From contig JBHJMP010000337.1 in the NCBI GenBank assembly GCA_043381765.1, positions 1 to 26,096 of the forward strand: a stretch of DNA of 26,096 nt, read 5' to 3'. Positions within the stretch are counted from its first letter, which is position 1. Each line of letters begins with the position of its first letter. The notes below the pieces were generated by a model that was not told where the DNA came from, searched no databases, and saw only the letters and a list, made by a program, of their open reading frames with translations. Made by a program: the position numbers and the translations under genes. This stretch comes from Collodictyon triciliatum. Lineage: Eukaryota; CRuMs. Positions 1-10,500 of the stretch are shown here, piece after piece.

Positions 1-47
1 TTTTTGTTTTTGTTTTTGTTTTTGTTTTTGTTTTTGTTTTTGTTTTT
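1..47. repeat. (TTTTTG)n microsatellite, cut by gap
   Basis: A perfect hexamer TTTTTG array runs from the window edge into the run of N at 48-103, so its true length is unknown. Confidence 0.97.
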
Positions 48-103
48 NNNNNNNNNNNNNNNNNNNNNNNNNNNNNNNNNNNNNNNNNNNNNNNNNNNNN
101 NNN
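48..103. other. assembly gap
   Basis: Run of N that begins inside the (TTTTTG)n array; the sequence after it is unique. Confidence 1.
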
Positions 104-128
104 GAGTTGTTTTCTACTTTTCTCTGCA

Positions 129-459
129 ATGTGTCTTACTCTTTTGGCTTTAGCGCCGCCAGATTACCAATGCCTTTTATTCAATGAAAAAGCAAACGTG
201 AATCTCTCAGTTGCCTCCGCAGAGAATTTTTCGGCGATCATCAAACCAGACCTCTTGTGCTTTGGAACATTAAATGAAAACGCCACGCGACGGGATTTGA
301 ATTCCACGATTATTGCTTTGCACAAAATTATTCGTTCCTTGAAAATTTTTCATCATATTTACATATATAGTATATTGACATTTTATCTTCCAGCTTAGCC
401 TAATTCTCCGCAAGTGGCAAAATAAGGCTTATCGGACGCAGGAAAGCATACCTTACTAG
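129..459 (+). CDS. candidate 3' exons of a plus-strand gene, unknown product
   Basis: Two stretches look coding. The first is an open frame from 129 to about 330 with balanced composition (for example PPDYQCLLFNEKANVNLS and NENATRRDLNSTIIALHK). The second runs 394-459 after a pyrimidine-rich TCTTCCAG acceptor and reads LSLILRKWQNKAYRTQESIP then stop. I could not find a donor in the first that joins the second in phase with confidence; a GTGC site near 257 would join through the later CTTAG acceptor. The 5' end would lie in or beyond the gap. No family recognised. Confidence 0.3.
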
Positions 460-884
460 GCTATGCAGTTTGCACCGTAAGCAGGCACCATCTTTGCTAC
501 TAAGCGCCACATGCCTGTCCTTGCATCCTTCTCTGACTCACATCCCTTTATTTACCGGCCAAGAGGCATTAGACTCTGTCGCCCATGTCAGTCTGCCACT
601 TCTGTGGCTTTTATCAGTGTTCTTTCACTTTGCGTGTGAGGTTATTCTGCTGTGTCTGTGCATGCAGTGCCAGAGTTACTCTTGCGCTTCTCTATACTGG
701 TGACTGCTTGAGGCTGTGAGGTTGATTTTTATTCATAGCCCATAGGCATCTGTTCAACATTCTAGCCAGCAAAATGGTCTGGTTGTTATCCACGGCCAGT
801 ATGCTGAAACCTGTGTAGGGTGCAGTCAAAGCACAGAAATACCTGGACGCTTAAAATATTGGCTGGCTGCGGTGTTCCTGCTGG
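460..884. other. intergenic stretch, no clear gene
   Basis: It lies between the candidate plus-strand exons and the stop codon of the minus-strand repeat protein. An open frame at 470-703 has no splice support and odd composition. On the minus strand an AATAAA (plus-strand TTTATT at 728-733) lies about 150 bases past the stop at 885 and could be the polyadenylation signal of that gene. Confidence 0.5.
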
Positions 885-2495
885 CTATTTGGCCCAAAAG
901 TTTGGGTTTTGTGGGTAGGGATGATAGGAAGCTGGCGGCGCTCCGTAAACTGGTGGATAATTCGGATACTGGTTTGAAGGGTTGTAGTAATTGCTATTTG
1001 ACGGCGGCACTTGAGAGGAATTTCCTATGGTGAGTAGATGAGCCAAAGTTGTGAGCGAAGCCATGAGTTTTTATGCACCTGATTTTTATGAAGTTTGTGT
1101 TCTGGAAAAAAACTGCATTTATGTGGGAGAGGAATCCTCTAATAGTTTGAATATTGTAAAGGTTATATTATCTGGTGAAATCGCTTCGATGTATCACCTG
1201 GTTGAATTATCATCTCAAGACTCTTCACACCATTATCGAGCCTAGAAATGGTCCCAGAGAGCTCGCTTACAATGGCATTCAGTCTCGACTTTGTTTATTT
1301 TATTATTTTTTTGACGTTACGTGGTTATTTATTTCATCGGCCATAATAAAATAATATCTTGAGGTGAAGTTACAAACAATGTCTTGGATAAATATTCGTT
1401 ACCAAGGTACGGTGTGACATTTGATCGAAAATCTCCGATATGAAAGCTGCAAATAGTTGAGTGGTGTTATGATTAATTTGTGGCACATAAATAAGTAAAA
1501 AAGTTTTTTTTTGCCCCATAACTTCACATGTTATGTACATGGGAGGATTCAGTCCAGGTGAAACAAATAAGGGAGTTGGGGAATGCGCAAGTCACATATA
1601 AGGTTGGAACCTTGTGGGATATTCGGGGCCGTAAGGGGTGCATGTCGCGGCATGGAAGGGGCACTTGGGTACACAGGGGCTATAAAAGAAGAGTAAGATA
1701 GATGAACCAAAAATATATCAGCACCATTTCAATAGACGTATTAAGTATACATATAGATATAATAGTGGAGCAAAACTTAAGCATTTATATGTGAGTGATA
1801 TCACGCCAGGGTGACATTTCAAATAAAAGGATACCATCAAACTTTTCGAATCCATGTCCAGACAATTTTTTATGCGGTGGATGTCCAGATATTTGGTGTT
1901 GATTTAGCGGCTGGATTAGTAAATGCTCATTCGGAGATGCACCAAACGAGGATGGTTGACCCTGTGTAGATTGGCTCGGTGGACGAGTTGAATTTGAGGG
2001 TCCCAAAGGGCCTGGTTGTGCACTGTTCCATGTTTGAGCACCCCAAGGATTTGATTGGTTTGGTGCGATTTGTCCTGGTTGAGGGTTAAAAAGATTTGTT
2101 TGGCTTGGTGCGGTTTGTTCTGGTTGAGAGCCAAAAGGATTTGATTGGCTTGGTGCAGTTTGTCCTGGTTGAGAGCCAAATGGATTTGATTGGCTTGGTG
2201 CGGTTTGTCCTGGTTGAGGGTTAAAATGATTTGATTGGCTTGGTGCGGTTTGTCCTGGTTGAGGGCCAAATGGATTTGATTGGCTTGGTGCAGTTTGTCC
2301 TGGTTGAGAGCCAAATGGATTTGATTGGCTTGGTGCAGTTTGCCCTGGTTGAGGGCCAAATGGATTTGATTGGCTTGGTGTAGTTTGTCCTGGTTGAGAG
2401 CCAAATGGATTTGATTGGCTTGGTGCAGTTTGTCCTGGTTGAGGGCCAAATGGAGAAGACTGTCCAGGCTGAGGTTGAGGCGGTGTATTGGACAT
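885..2495 (-). CDS. Pro/Gln-rich tandem-repeat protein, two-exon model
   Basis: The start ATG at 2495-2493 opens MSNTPPQPQPGQ. A 45-bp (15-residue) unit of the form SNPFG(S/P)QPGQTAPSQ then repeats about nine times, followed by a degenerate copy and a Ser/Pro/Gln-rich part. A donor GTATCC at 1834 (exon end 1835, phase 1) fits an acceptor CATAG at 1025; the last exon 1024-885 reads NSSQVPPSNSNYYNPSNQ and ends PQNPNFWAK. A donor GTGCAT further upstream also fits in phase. The model gives about 266 residues. There is no signal peptide or membrane segment, so a disordered intracellular protein rich in Pro, Gln, Asn and Tyr is likely; function unknown. An AG just upstream of the ATG (CCTCAG at about 2507) suggests a non-coding 5' exon. 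Confidence 0.6.
2046..2452 (-). repeat. 45-bp coding minisatellite, about nine copies
   Basis: Direct tandem copies of a 45-bp unit (plus-strand core TTTGATTGGCTTGGTGC) with a few substitutions per copy. Copy differences are mostly Ser/Pro at one position and Gly/Asn at another. The unit length is a multiple of three, so copy-number change keeps the frame, and all three minus-strand frames stay open across it. Confidence 0.93.
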
Positions 2496-2529
2496 TATCA
2501 CTCTCTGAGGAACCCTGCATTGATACAAC

Positions 2530-3274
2530 CAAAATCATGTAAAAGTTAACGTCAACAAATAGTCCTGGTATGGAGCTCCATAACTCCAACTGCACGCTGC
2601 GCACTATGTACTTCTTCGTTCCTGTTGGCGAGTGAATAGGACAGAAGAAAAGGGAAAACGGAAAACGGAAAAAAAAAAGGAAAAGGACATAGAGAGATAT
2701 TCATGTCGATCACAGAGGACTGGTGTAAAGCAGGATTGTTTTGTAGATCAGCATTCGGAGGGGCGCCTGGTCGCTTTGAGCTTTTGCGGCCTGCTTTGAT
2801 TGGTTGAGAAGCGCTCAGCTCGATCGATCCTGCTGCACGAGAAATCCAGATTGAAAAATCAAAATTGGAAACTGATTGGCATCGCAAAATCGAGGTAGTA
2901 TAAATCTGGATATTATATTAATTATGCCATACGAGAGGTTAAATGCCATATCGAAACAAATAAATAATAGTTAATTGACATGATATACTTGAAACATACT
3001 ATAGCTTTGCAGGACTTGCTTGTTTGTTTGAATAGAAATTCCCAGAGATCGATCTATTCTGTACCTCGCAATGCGAATAAATGAGGTGATCACATACAGA
3101 GAAAGGGAGGCGGACTAGAGAGGAACAGTAAGATTAAACATAATAAATAAGAAAAAGTCTCTTTTGCTGAGAAATAATAAACACTGAGAGAAAAAGGACA
3201 CATTCTCCAGAAAATAATATAATTACACTAGCGTTCTTTCCTTCTCCTCCCAACCTGCCACATTCTAAAGCCGA
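2530..3274. other. spacer / likely 5' region of the minus-strand repeat gene
   Basis: Minus-strand CCAATCA motifs occur near 2800 and 2874, in a position expected for CCAAT boxes of the gene starting at 2495, but I cannot tell promoter from 5' untranslated exon. A 111-codon open frame at 2552-2887 has a Phe/Ser-rich end made by an A-rich run and is not convincing. The rest is AT-rich with nothing recognisable. Confidence 0.35.
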
Positions 3275-3501
3275 AAAAAAACACGCAAGCGATTTGAAAG
3301 AACGATCCCGAGAAGGACGAGACCGCCTACCAGGAGACCAACGCCACAGCCCTGCCCCGATGAATACCCACTGACCGAACGCAAATGGGGAAGGCTGACG
3401 CAGCCAACCCAGAGAGCGAAAAGGGCACTTTACCACATCCCTTGCAACACAGGTTATGCACGAGTCACACTGACGATCAGGACGCCAGCTGCCACCGACC
3501 C
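3275..3501 (+). other. GC-rich block, possible basic exon
   Basis: This block is much richer in G and C than its flanks. On the plus strand one frame stays open from about 3268 to 3501, gives a strongly basic Arg/Pro/Thr-rich peptide (for example TRPPTRRPTPQPCPDEYP), follows a pyrimidine-rich stretch ending TTCTAAAG, and ends at a strong GTGAGT donor at 3502. On the minus strand a 126-codon frame (3134-3514) is also open. I cannot decide between a plus exon, a minus exon or a non-coding transcript. Confidence 0.25.
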
Positions 3502-5088
3502 GTGAGTACAACAACCTACTAATAAGACGGAGCGAGCTTTTTGAAACGAATAATAAAGGGGGAAAAAAAAAAGACGGATCGAGTACCTATGATTGAACGA
3601 GGTAGAGACGAAGTAATAGTCTTTTGCTCATGGAGCGTGAGCACAACTCCGTGGCATGGACGACTCCAACGCTCCTGGCCTGCTATCACATTGAGATCTC
3701 AAAACATATAATATTGCAACCCATAGAACAATACACCATTTATCATTTATCTTTGATATAAAGATTATCTGTAAAATGAAGAATTAAGTAAAGTCAAACA
3801 TTCCTCTCATGAAGTGGGTTAAAACAATTACGTAAAAAACAGTGAATTAGGTTTATATCATTTGAAAAATGGAGATATTTTATTGACAGCTTTTATGATA
3901 ATAAATGATGTTTTAAGAAGTTTGAATATCGAATGCCATATCAATACAAATATAAACTACTTAGTTCAATTCGACGGAACAAGAATATAAGCAAAAGCGT
4001 CATTTTATCGCGTCCAGTCAGGATGGGCGACGATCAAGTTTCCAAACATTTGGGAAAAAAATAAGATAACAAAAACAGCTGCAAAATAAGGAGCAAAATG
4101 AAGCAAAAAAAAAAAAATAGTGAGGGAGAGAAAAAAGGTCTAGCAAAAGTCAAGAGGCAAAATGAGACGCCTAAAGAAAGAGAAGGGTTCAGGCTCTAAC
4201 CATCAACCCACGGGTAGGAGATAAGTATGAATATAGGCTTAGAATTAGTTGCTCTGATTCATTCATCCGTTTCTTTTTTCTTTTTTTCTCTTTTCTTTCC
4301 TTATTTCTTTTCATCTCCTGTTCTTTCATTTCCTTTTCTTTCTTTTTTCCCTTTATCTTCGGTCTCTTTCAGCCTGTAGATGGATTGCCTTCATTACAAA
4401 GGTTGTGATTGGCTTGGTTTTATCCCTTTCAAGGCACACCATAGTTTTTGTACAACGAAAGTGAGCTCATATACACCAGTTTATTGCGCAGACAACCATA
4501 GGATTAAACCTGGATGAACGAAAGTAGGAGGTTTGACGAATCCAAGATAGAACCTAAATAATATAATGGTATGATTAGTATGTAATAATATTGAAAATAC
4601 TTGATAATATCATTCTATTCATGTAATCAATCTATATTTTATTTTCCATTTATGTAATAATATCATTAAAATTCCATGGTTACAAACAAGCCGTTGCCTT
4701 GGCCCAGACAGAACCCACCCTATAAACCTGCCACCAAACATGCATTTCAAAAAAGCATACTATCCACACTTGCGGTAATTATCTTGTTTGGAGCCGACAT
4801 GTTGACTTTCAGTCGCAATGGCTATACGGCCGCCCTTTCGAACTTGCCTAATTGGCTCTCAGCGTCTTGTCTCAACTCATTTGTATATAAAAAAAAACAT
4901 TGGAGTGTTTGTTTGCTACAATGCGCACATTTTGAAAGTCTCAATAGATGCTTATTTTTACATAAATTGATTTTACACATATGTTTTTTTTATTTTTATT
5001 ATTATTAAATCGACTGATTGACTAAAGTTTTATTAAAATTGAAAACTCGGTAGTTTTCTAAAGGATAAAGTAAAACACAGACTTTCAG
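3502..5088. other. AT-rich gene-poor spacer
   Basis: AT-rich sequence with short A and CT runs (CT-rich 4263-4370). A 110-codon frame at 4676-5008 has no splice or family support and runs into a Phe/Tyr-rich AT tract. The motif ATGTAATAATAT occurs twice (about 4579 and 4652) just upstream of the Fanzor relic. No terminal inverted repeats could be recognised by eye. Confidence 0.5.
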
Positions 5089-6090
5089 ATGAAGAATAGA
5101 AAATGTCTTGAGTTTGAGAATCTAAAGTCTGTAAAACCAGACTACCGAAATGTGAAAACATCTCTGAAGTCGATGTAAAGAATCCGGATGGCTATGACAA
5201 AATCAAGATACGGTTTTATTGTGTCATGATTTGGTTACCAACACTTATCTGTTTGCCAGTTGTTACATACTGAAATTACAACAGCTCCCGACAATCGATG
5301 AAATGTTTTTTCTTTCTTTTGTACGCTTCAAAGACATTCGGAATAGTTTCACAAGATAGACCCGCATTTTTTTTCTTAAAAAAAAATACCAGGTATGAAA
5401 GATGACATGACTTTATATCTCAATGATTTTCGGTTTCTTTTTGCCCCAAGAAGAACGCTTTCCGTTGGTTGGACTGTCTCATGTATTACCGTACTTGGCG
5501 AAGCAAATGTTAACAGCTTATCATAACAGCATTAAGGAACATCTTGTAAAGAGGCTACTGCGCTTTATAAATCAAACAGTTCTTAAAGATGAGAATATGA
5601 AGAATGCTATTAAAAAGACAGAGCTACGAAAGTTAAAGAAGCCATCTTCAAGAAACTCGAAATACTGAAAAATATACAAAGTATGGGCTAAGATACATTT
5701 GCATCATATCATTCCCAGCGACAGTGTAAATGGTATCGAATATGATGTCTGAGTCCATCCAAATAAGTACATTCCATGTCTGATTTACATGAATCGCATT
5801 TTTGAGGACATTGGAGCCAAACTGCTTCAACCAACTCCATAAGAACTACTACTATACCATGTCACATTACTCTAGACACTGCATGTTTGGTAGATATATT
5901 AGTATCATCTGGAAAATATCATTACTGAAGAGTATATCAGGATGCAAAGAAACACTATGGGATGAGCTCTTTGAAATAAAGAAGAGGGTCTTTCATCAAA
6001 GAGACTAGAATTTTATATACATGATACAAACAGAGGGCTTGGTGGTGTCATTATTGTTTGAAAAGGAAAGGTATTTCAAATTCAAAATCC

Positions 6091-6191
6091 AAAAATAATC
6101 AAAACACAAGAATGGCGGTTTCCTCGGCTTTGTTTTCTCTCAATAAACTGTTGAAAAGAAACCAAAAAAAAATAATCAAAACACAAGAATG
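6091..6191 (+). mobile_element. short retroposed mRNA 3' end with target duplication
   Basis: A 24-bp sequence (AAAAATAATCAAAACACAAG plus AATG) occurs at 6091-6114 and again at 6168-6191. Between the copies is a unique piece containing AATAAA at 6142-6147 and, 16 bases later, an A-run of nine (6164-6172) that merges with the second copy. Polyadenylation signal, poly(A) tail and flanking direct repeats are the marks of target-primed reverse transcription of a 5'-truncated transcript. It lies within the Fanzor relic between the TEGLVVSLLFEKE block and the RuvC-I block. Confidence 0.75.
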
Positions 6192-6908
6192 TTTACATAG
6201 ATGAACTCTCCGAAGAGCAGCTATCTTTATTAGCGACAAAAAGAATAGTTTGGGTGGACGCTGGCAAGTTTAAAATGGTTTACATGGTGGATGAAGCAGG
6301 TAAGAAATTACATTACACGGCACACCAAACAAGGCATGATAGCACATCTCTTTAAAATCACAAAATACTCTTGCGCGAGAAAGAAAGAAAAGTACAATGC
6401 TTGAGGGATATACATGACAACAGGTTTACAAAGTGCTGTTTCTTTTGGTCACAGGACTTTTGAAGAGAATACGCAGTTTGAAACATCAAGAGTATCTTTA
6501 ATCGATTTAGAGACAGAACTGAGTAAACATAAATCATGCACGGTCGATTATGAATAGTTCCGAAAATATGTATCTATGAAATCAAGATACCAGATACAAT
6601 TATCCAGATTTTATGAACAAGTAACTTTTCGAAAGATGATATGGATACAGTATGTTAATACAAAAAGTAGTGAACAATTGTTTATGGACCGAATCGAAAA
6701 GACATTTTGGCAAGGATGTTGTATTGGCATATGTATGCTGGAGCAGAAAACCTCTGATGAAACTTTTTATGCCAACAATCGGAAGAGGATTACGAAAAAT
6801 ACTATCCAAACGTTTTGAAGCGGTTAGTGTAAATGAATTTAGAACCTCCAAGATGTGCTGCAACAGCGAAAAAGAACTGGAATATATGACACTGAAAGGA
6901 AATACAAA

Positions 6909-6931
6909 ATATATATATATATATATATATA
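6909..6931. repeat. (AT)n microsatellite inside Fanzor zinc ribbon
   Basis: A pure AT dinucleotide run that encodes an Ile-Tyr repeat in the residual frame, between the first Cys motif (TSKMCC) and RCHICKEC. It separates the two halves of the expected zinc ribbon and marks drift after loss of function. Confidence 0.95.
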
Positions 6932-7274
6932 GATGTCACATATGTAAAGAATGCAATCACTCAGAAACCAAACAAAGTGCATTCTTGACAATGGACTTTA
7001 ACTGCGCTAATAATATACTCAACAAAGTTCTTCTAATCTCCAAAAAATGCATATATCTTCCTCTAAAAAAATCAGGCTGTTGGGTCTTTCCTGGCAGCCT
7101 TCACCACTACACAATCTTCGTGAAAAAAGTGGTTTGACCTTGGGTACTAGCGCACCAGGTTTACGAACCGAAATATTAGTACCCCTTCTAGTAAATCCAA
7201 ACAAATGAAGAGTAAATCCAGTGGAACGAACGGACATAGGATATGACTCTTCCATCATCTTCATTGTCATTATT

Positions 7275-7327
7275 AATTTTCATTTTCATTTTCATTTTCA
7301 TTTTCATTTTCATTTTCATTTTCATTT
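7275..7327. repeat. (TTTTCA)n microsatellite, cut by gap
   Basis: Hexamer array TTTTCA, at least eight copies, ending at the gap 7328-7372. Confidence 0.95.
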
Positions 7328-7372
7328 NNNNNNNNNNNNNNNNNNNNNNNNNNNNNNNNNNNNNNNNNNNNN
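7328..7372. other. assembly gap
   Basis: Run of N joining two different microsatellites, TTTTCA on the left and TTCTTTA on the right. Confidence 1.
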
Positions 7373-7470
7373 TTCTTTATTCTTTATTCTTTATTCTTTA
7401 TTCTTTATTCTTTATTCTTTATTCTTTATTCTTTATTCTTTATTCTTTATTCTTTATTCTTTATTCTTTG
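7373..7470. repeat. (TTCTTTA)n microsatellite
   Basis: Heptamer TTCTTTA, about 13 perfect copies, just upstream of the start of the secreted-protein gene. Being seven bases long it yields repeat peptides in every frame, so the long frames across it are artefacts. Confidence 0.97.
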
Positions 7471-7512
7471 TTTCTCATCACTTTAGTTCTCATCGAGTTG
7501 TCGCTGGTAAGG

Positions 7513-10500
7513 ATGGGGCGGCCTCCTGCTCTTTGCTTCGATCTTTTCCTGCTGTGCCTTGTTTCTGCATCATCTCTTCAGCGCGTCAATGCGACGTGTT
7601 CAAATCCTTCTCCAAAGAACACCCCCCTCAGTGCCGATCTGCAGTTAGTTGGCTCTCATTGCCGGCTCATGAATGTGCTAATTTTTTTTTATTTGTTTCA
7701 TTCTATCGCATTTTTATTGCATTCTTATTGCATTCTTATTGCATTCTTATTGCATTCTTATTGCATTTTTATTGCATTTTTATTGCATTCTTATTGCATT
7801 TAATAACATGTAATCCTCTGAGAATACTTCAAATGTCATGACAGGTCACATCGCTTGACTTTGATGCGCACAATACACTCACGTTTGAGTTTTCGACACC
7901 CCGCATGGTCGATCCCAACGGTACTCATAGGCTCATGCACAGAATGAAACTGCATTTATGTATGATGTCGAGAATCTTTCCTTAATTTCCTATTTCCTGT
8001 CTGTTATGAATTAGGTGCTGTTCTTTGCTCGCTGCATCCTGACATTTCGTTCTCTGCGGAATCTTTTGAATTCAGGTGTGCCATTGAAGAAAGACACTGA
8101 ACTCAAGCAAATATTGTTTGGACCCTTGCATTATAACTATACAATAAAAGAAAAGGTTGCTTCTCTGTTTGAAAGCAGACCTCCAGGCGTTGCATTTCTC
8201 TATATGAATTAACTTGGGTGCTGAATAAAATATCAAGGGGTCTTTTTTCATCAAACGACCAGTTTTCAATGCATCAGGCGACACCTTTGAATAATGCCAA
8301 TTGGCCTCTAAATCCAATCGAGTATGCTCTGTTGAGAGATATTCTTAGGTAATAATTCAGTGTTATTTCACTATCGTCCGTATTTGCATGTTTCAGGATG
8401 ATTTAACAGATTATTTTCGAGGTTGAAAATATAATTCATAACAACCCCTTTTATGTGCATTTATTAGCAATGACGAGTATTACGCATCGTCTTTTATATA
8501 CTCTCGGTAAGTTATTCTGAAAACACGCTGTTCTCGATTAAAGTTGAGAATATAATGGATTGTTTGATTTTTCAATGTTTTTCTTAAAAAAAAAAAATTA
8601 AAAAAATTCTAGATACGACGATTTCGATTATGACTCTAGCTTTCTTCCACTTGATGGACTTTTCCGAAACATCAGTGCAATGCCAAACTGTGTGCTATTA
8701 TCAGGTTCCTGTCATCAACGCACCCACGAACTTCAAATGATTTACATGGCATTAAATTGATGTAAATTGTTGGATGTCTGAATGCTTTCATCCATCCAAT
8801 ATCAGCCTTTTACAGAAAAAAGTTTTCTTAAATATGCTTCTTTTGCTTTCACTCTTTTTATTTTTTATTTTTTTTTACATGTACTAGCTATCTATTCTCG
8901 TTCTGCTCGGTACGAGCTGCAAGTTAGAATCAAGAACCCTTCCCAAAATACTCTGTAAAAATCTTGAAATGAACGTGGATGATACATTACCCCCCCCCCA
9001 CGTTTTTTTTTTTTTATTCAAAAAGACTCGTCATCTAATATATTATATACAGATAATTGGTATGCTTTTATTTTATCTAAGTTTTTCTCTGTTGATTGTA
9101 GTAAAAACAAGACTCTTCAATTTTGGTACGCACCACTCTCATATTCGCTGGAAAATGATTATCTGATTATGTACGTACGAGGAGGAAAATACGGAAGCCT
9201 TTGCCAGCCAAGGGAAGGGTATGTTTTTCTGCCTCCGCGTCCTATTTTTCTCCTTTTTTTTTCACTTTTTTTTCACTTTTTTTTCACTTTTTTTTCACTT
9301 TTTTTTTTTTTTTTGTGAATGAACAGCCCTAGGTCGGAAGAAGTTACTACAATTAACTGTGCATCTATTATCATCAAAAAGGCTAATCCTGTATACTTTA
9401 GCATAAACTTACAGTTGGGTACTAAAGTATGCTATCCCGTTCAAGAGAGTTCGTGTGGTCCTGGTAAAAGTCTTTCCAGGTAGGCGATTACTTGGACATT
9501 ATCAATTACTAAAGAAAACAAAAGCTTCATAGAGTGCTCTAATTCAGGACAAATTTTCCCCCTTTTATTAGATAAGCTCCTTACATTTTTCTCTCTTTTC
9601 TTCTTCTATTGTTATTCATTCATTAGATCAGGAGAGTGTGTTTTATGCTCGTCTGATAACGGTGATTGTTGTCCAAAAGAACGGTATCTTTCCAATCCAA
9701 TCGGTTTGATCGGCTGTATCGAATCGAAGGCATCAGACTATCATTCTTACTTGTGCGACATGGTTTGGAAATATCTTTAGGACGTCAATGTTTATCGTCG
9801 TAAAAATGAACCTCACAATATGTATATTTATTTAAATTATTTTCATTCTTTGAGTCTCACTCAAATCATCGTTGGTGACCTACTCTCTAGCCTCTCTTTC
9901 CGTAATTATAAAAATAAAAATCAGTAATATCAAATATTATGTTAGTACACAGAGAAATTGAGAAACTATACAAGCGGTTACACAGGCCAGGCAGAAACCT
10001 ACTACTCCACCCTGTCAATATTCCAACAAGACGCACTCACGTTGGTGGACAATTATATATTTACAAAGGGTAAATATGCAATTTTTGAAAGGGGAAAGGA
10101 CTCTTGTAAAATTCGATGGAAATAAAAATCGCTTTACCATATTGAAATCAGACAGAAAATAAACACAACTTGGTAGGTTTGTATGACTTCGTTACAAATG
10201 CCGACTTCCATATGGACGGAAGACGCCCCTACAGCCCAACCCGGATGCGTGGGGTAACTCGGCTTTTATTTCTTTTCTGTGTATTGTGTAAAACAAAAAA
10301 ACAATATGTGGGCAAACCACATCTTAAATAAGCATAGGGCTGTTTGAGTCGAACCGAATCCATCTCCGCAGTACTCACTCCCGCTGGAATTTGTCCGACT
10401 TCAACGCCTTCTGTTATTCACATGTTTTTCTTGAAAATAATATCATTCCTAGGTTTTGCCGAACTGCAACGAAAAAAGTTGCAAAGATGGTTTCTTTGTG

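Larger units (their letters stand above)
5089..7030 (+). pseudogene. decayed Fanzor (TnpB-like RNA-guided nuclease)
   Basis: Fanzors are eukaryotic relatives of transposon TnpB/Cas12: RNA-guided DNA endonucleases with a split RuvC fold. Collinear pieces in three frames match the family order: KPDYRNVKTSLKS (5089 on), HDLVTNTYLFASCYIL (about 5214), LPYLAKQMLTAYHNSIKE (5423-5668), NGIEYDV and VHPNKYIPCLIYMN (5729-5800), TTTIPCHITLDTACLVD (about 5840), MIQTEGLVVSLLFEKE (about 6020), RuvC-I VWVDAGKFKMVYMVDEAGKK (6250 on), SEQLFMDRIEKTFW (6670-6711), FGKDVVLAYVCWSRK, FMPTIGRGLRKILSKRF, NEFRTSKMC, then DFNCANNIL. Asp codon 6257, Glu codon 6835 and Asp codon 6994 would form the catalytic triad. Breaks include stops at 5176, 5357, 5666, 5750, 6353 and 6555, several frameshifts, an insertion at 6115-6191 and an AT run in the zinc ribbon, where one expected Cys reads as Ser. 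It is not functional as it stands. Terminal repeats were not found. Confidence 0.9.

Noticed and set aside
2046-2452. 45-bp repeats as a CRISPR array
   Set aside because: Copies are directly adjacent with no unique spacers, are in frame within a coding region, and the host is eukaryotic.
1916-2604. Two other minus-strand frames over the 45-bp repeats
   Set aside because: They are open only because the unit lacks stops; the chosen frame has the ATG and a phase-matched last exon with coherent composition.
3134-3514. Minus-strand 126-codon frame as a gene
   Set aside because: Starts and ends in AT-rich spacer, Trp/Arg/Cys-rich composition typical of a shadow of GC-rich DNA, and no splice partners found.
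4676-5008. Plus-strand 110-codon frame before the Fanzor relic
   Set aside because: Ends in an AT run, has no recognised motif and no splice support; it may be decayed transposon flank but I cannot show it.
7221-7841. Two plus-strand frames of about 200 codons rich in Phe, Leu, His and Tyr
   Set aside because: They run through a gap and three microsatellites with units of 6, 7 and 11 bases; the only real part is the ATG at 7513 onward in one frame.
8015-8212. 65-codon plus frame as an independent small protein
   Set aside because: Overlaps exons 3 and 4 of the secreted gene in a different frame; phase continuity across ten junctions favours the exon model.
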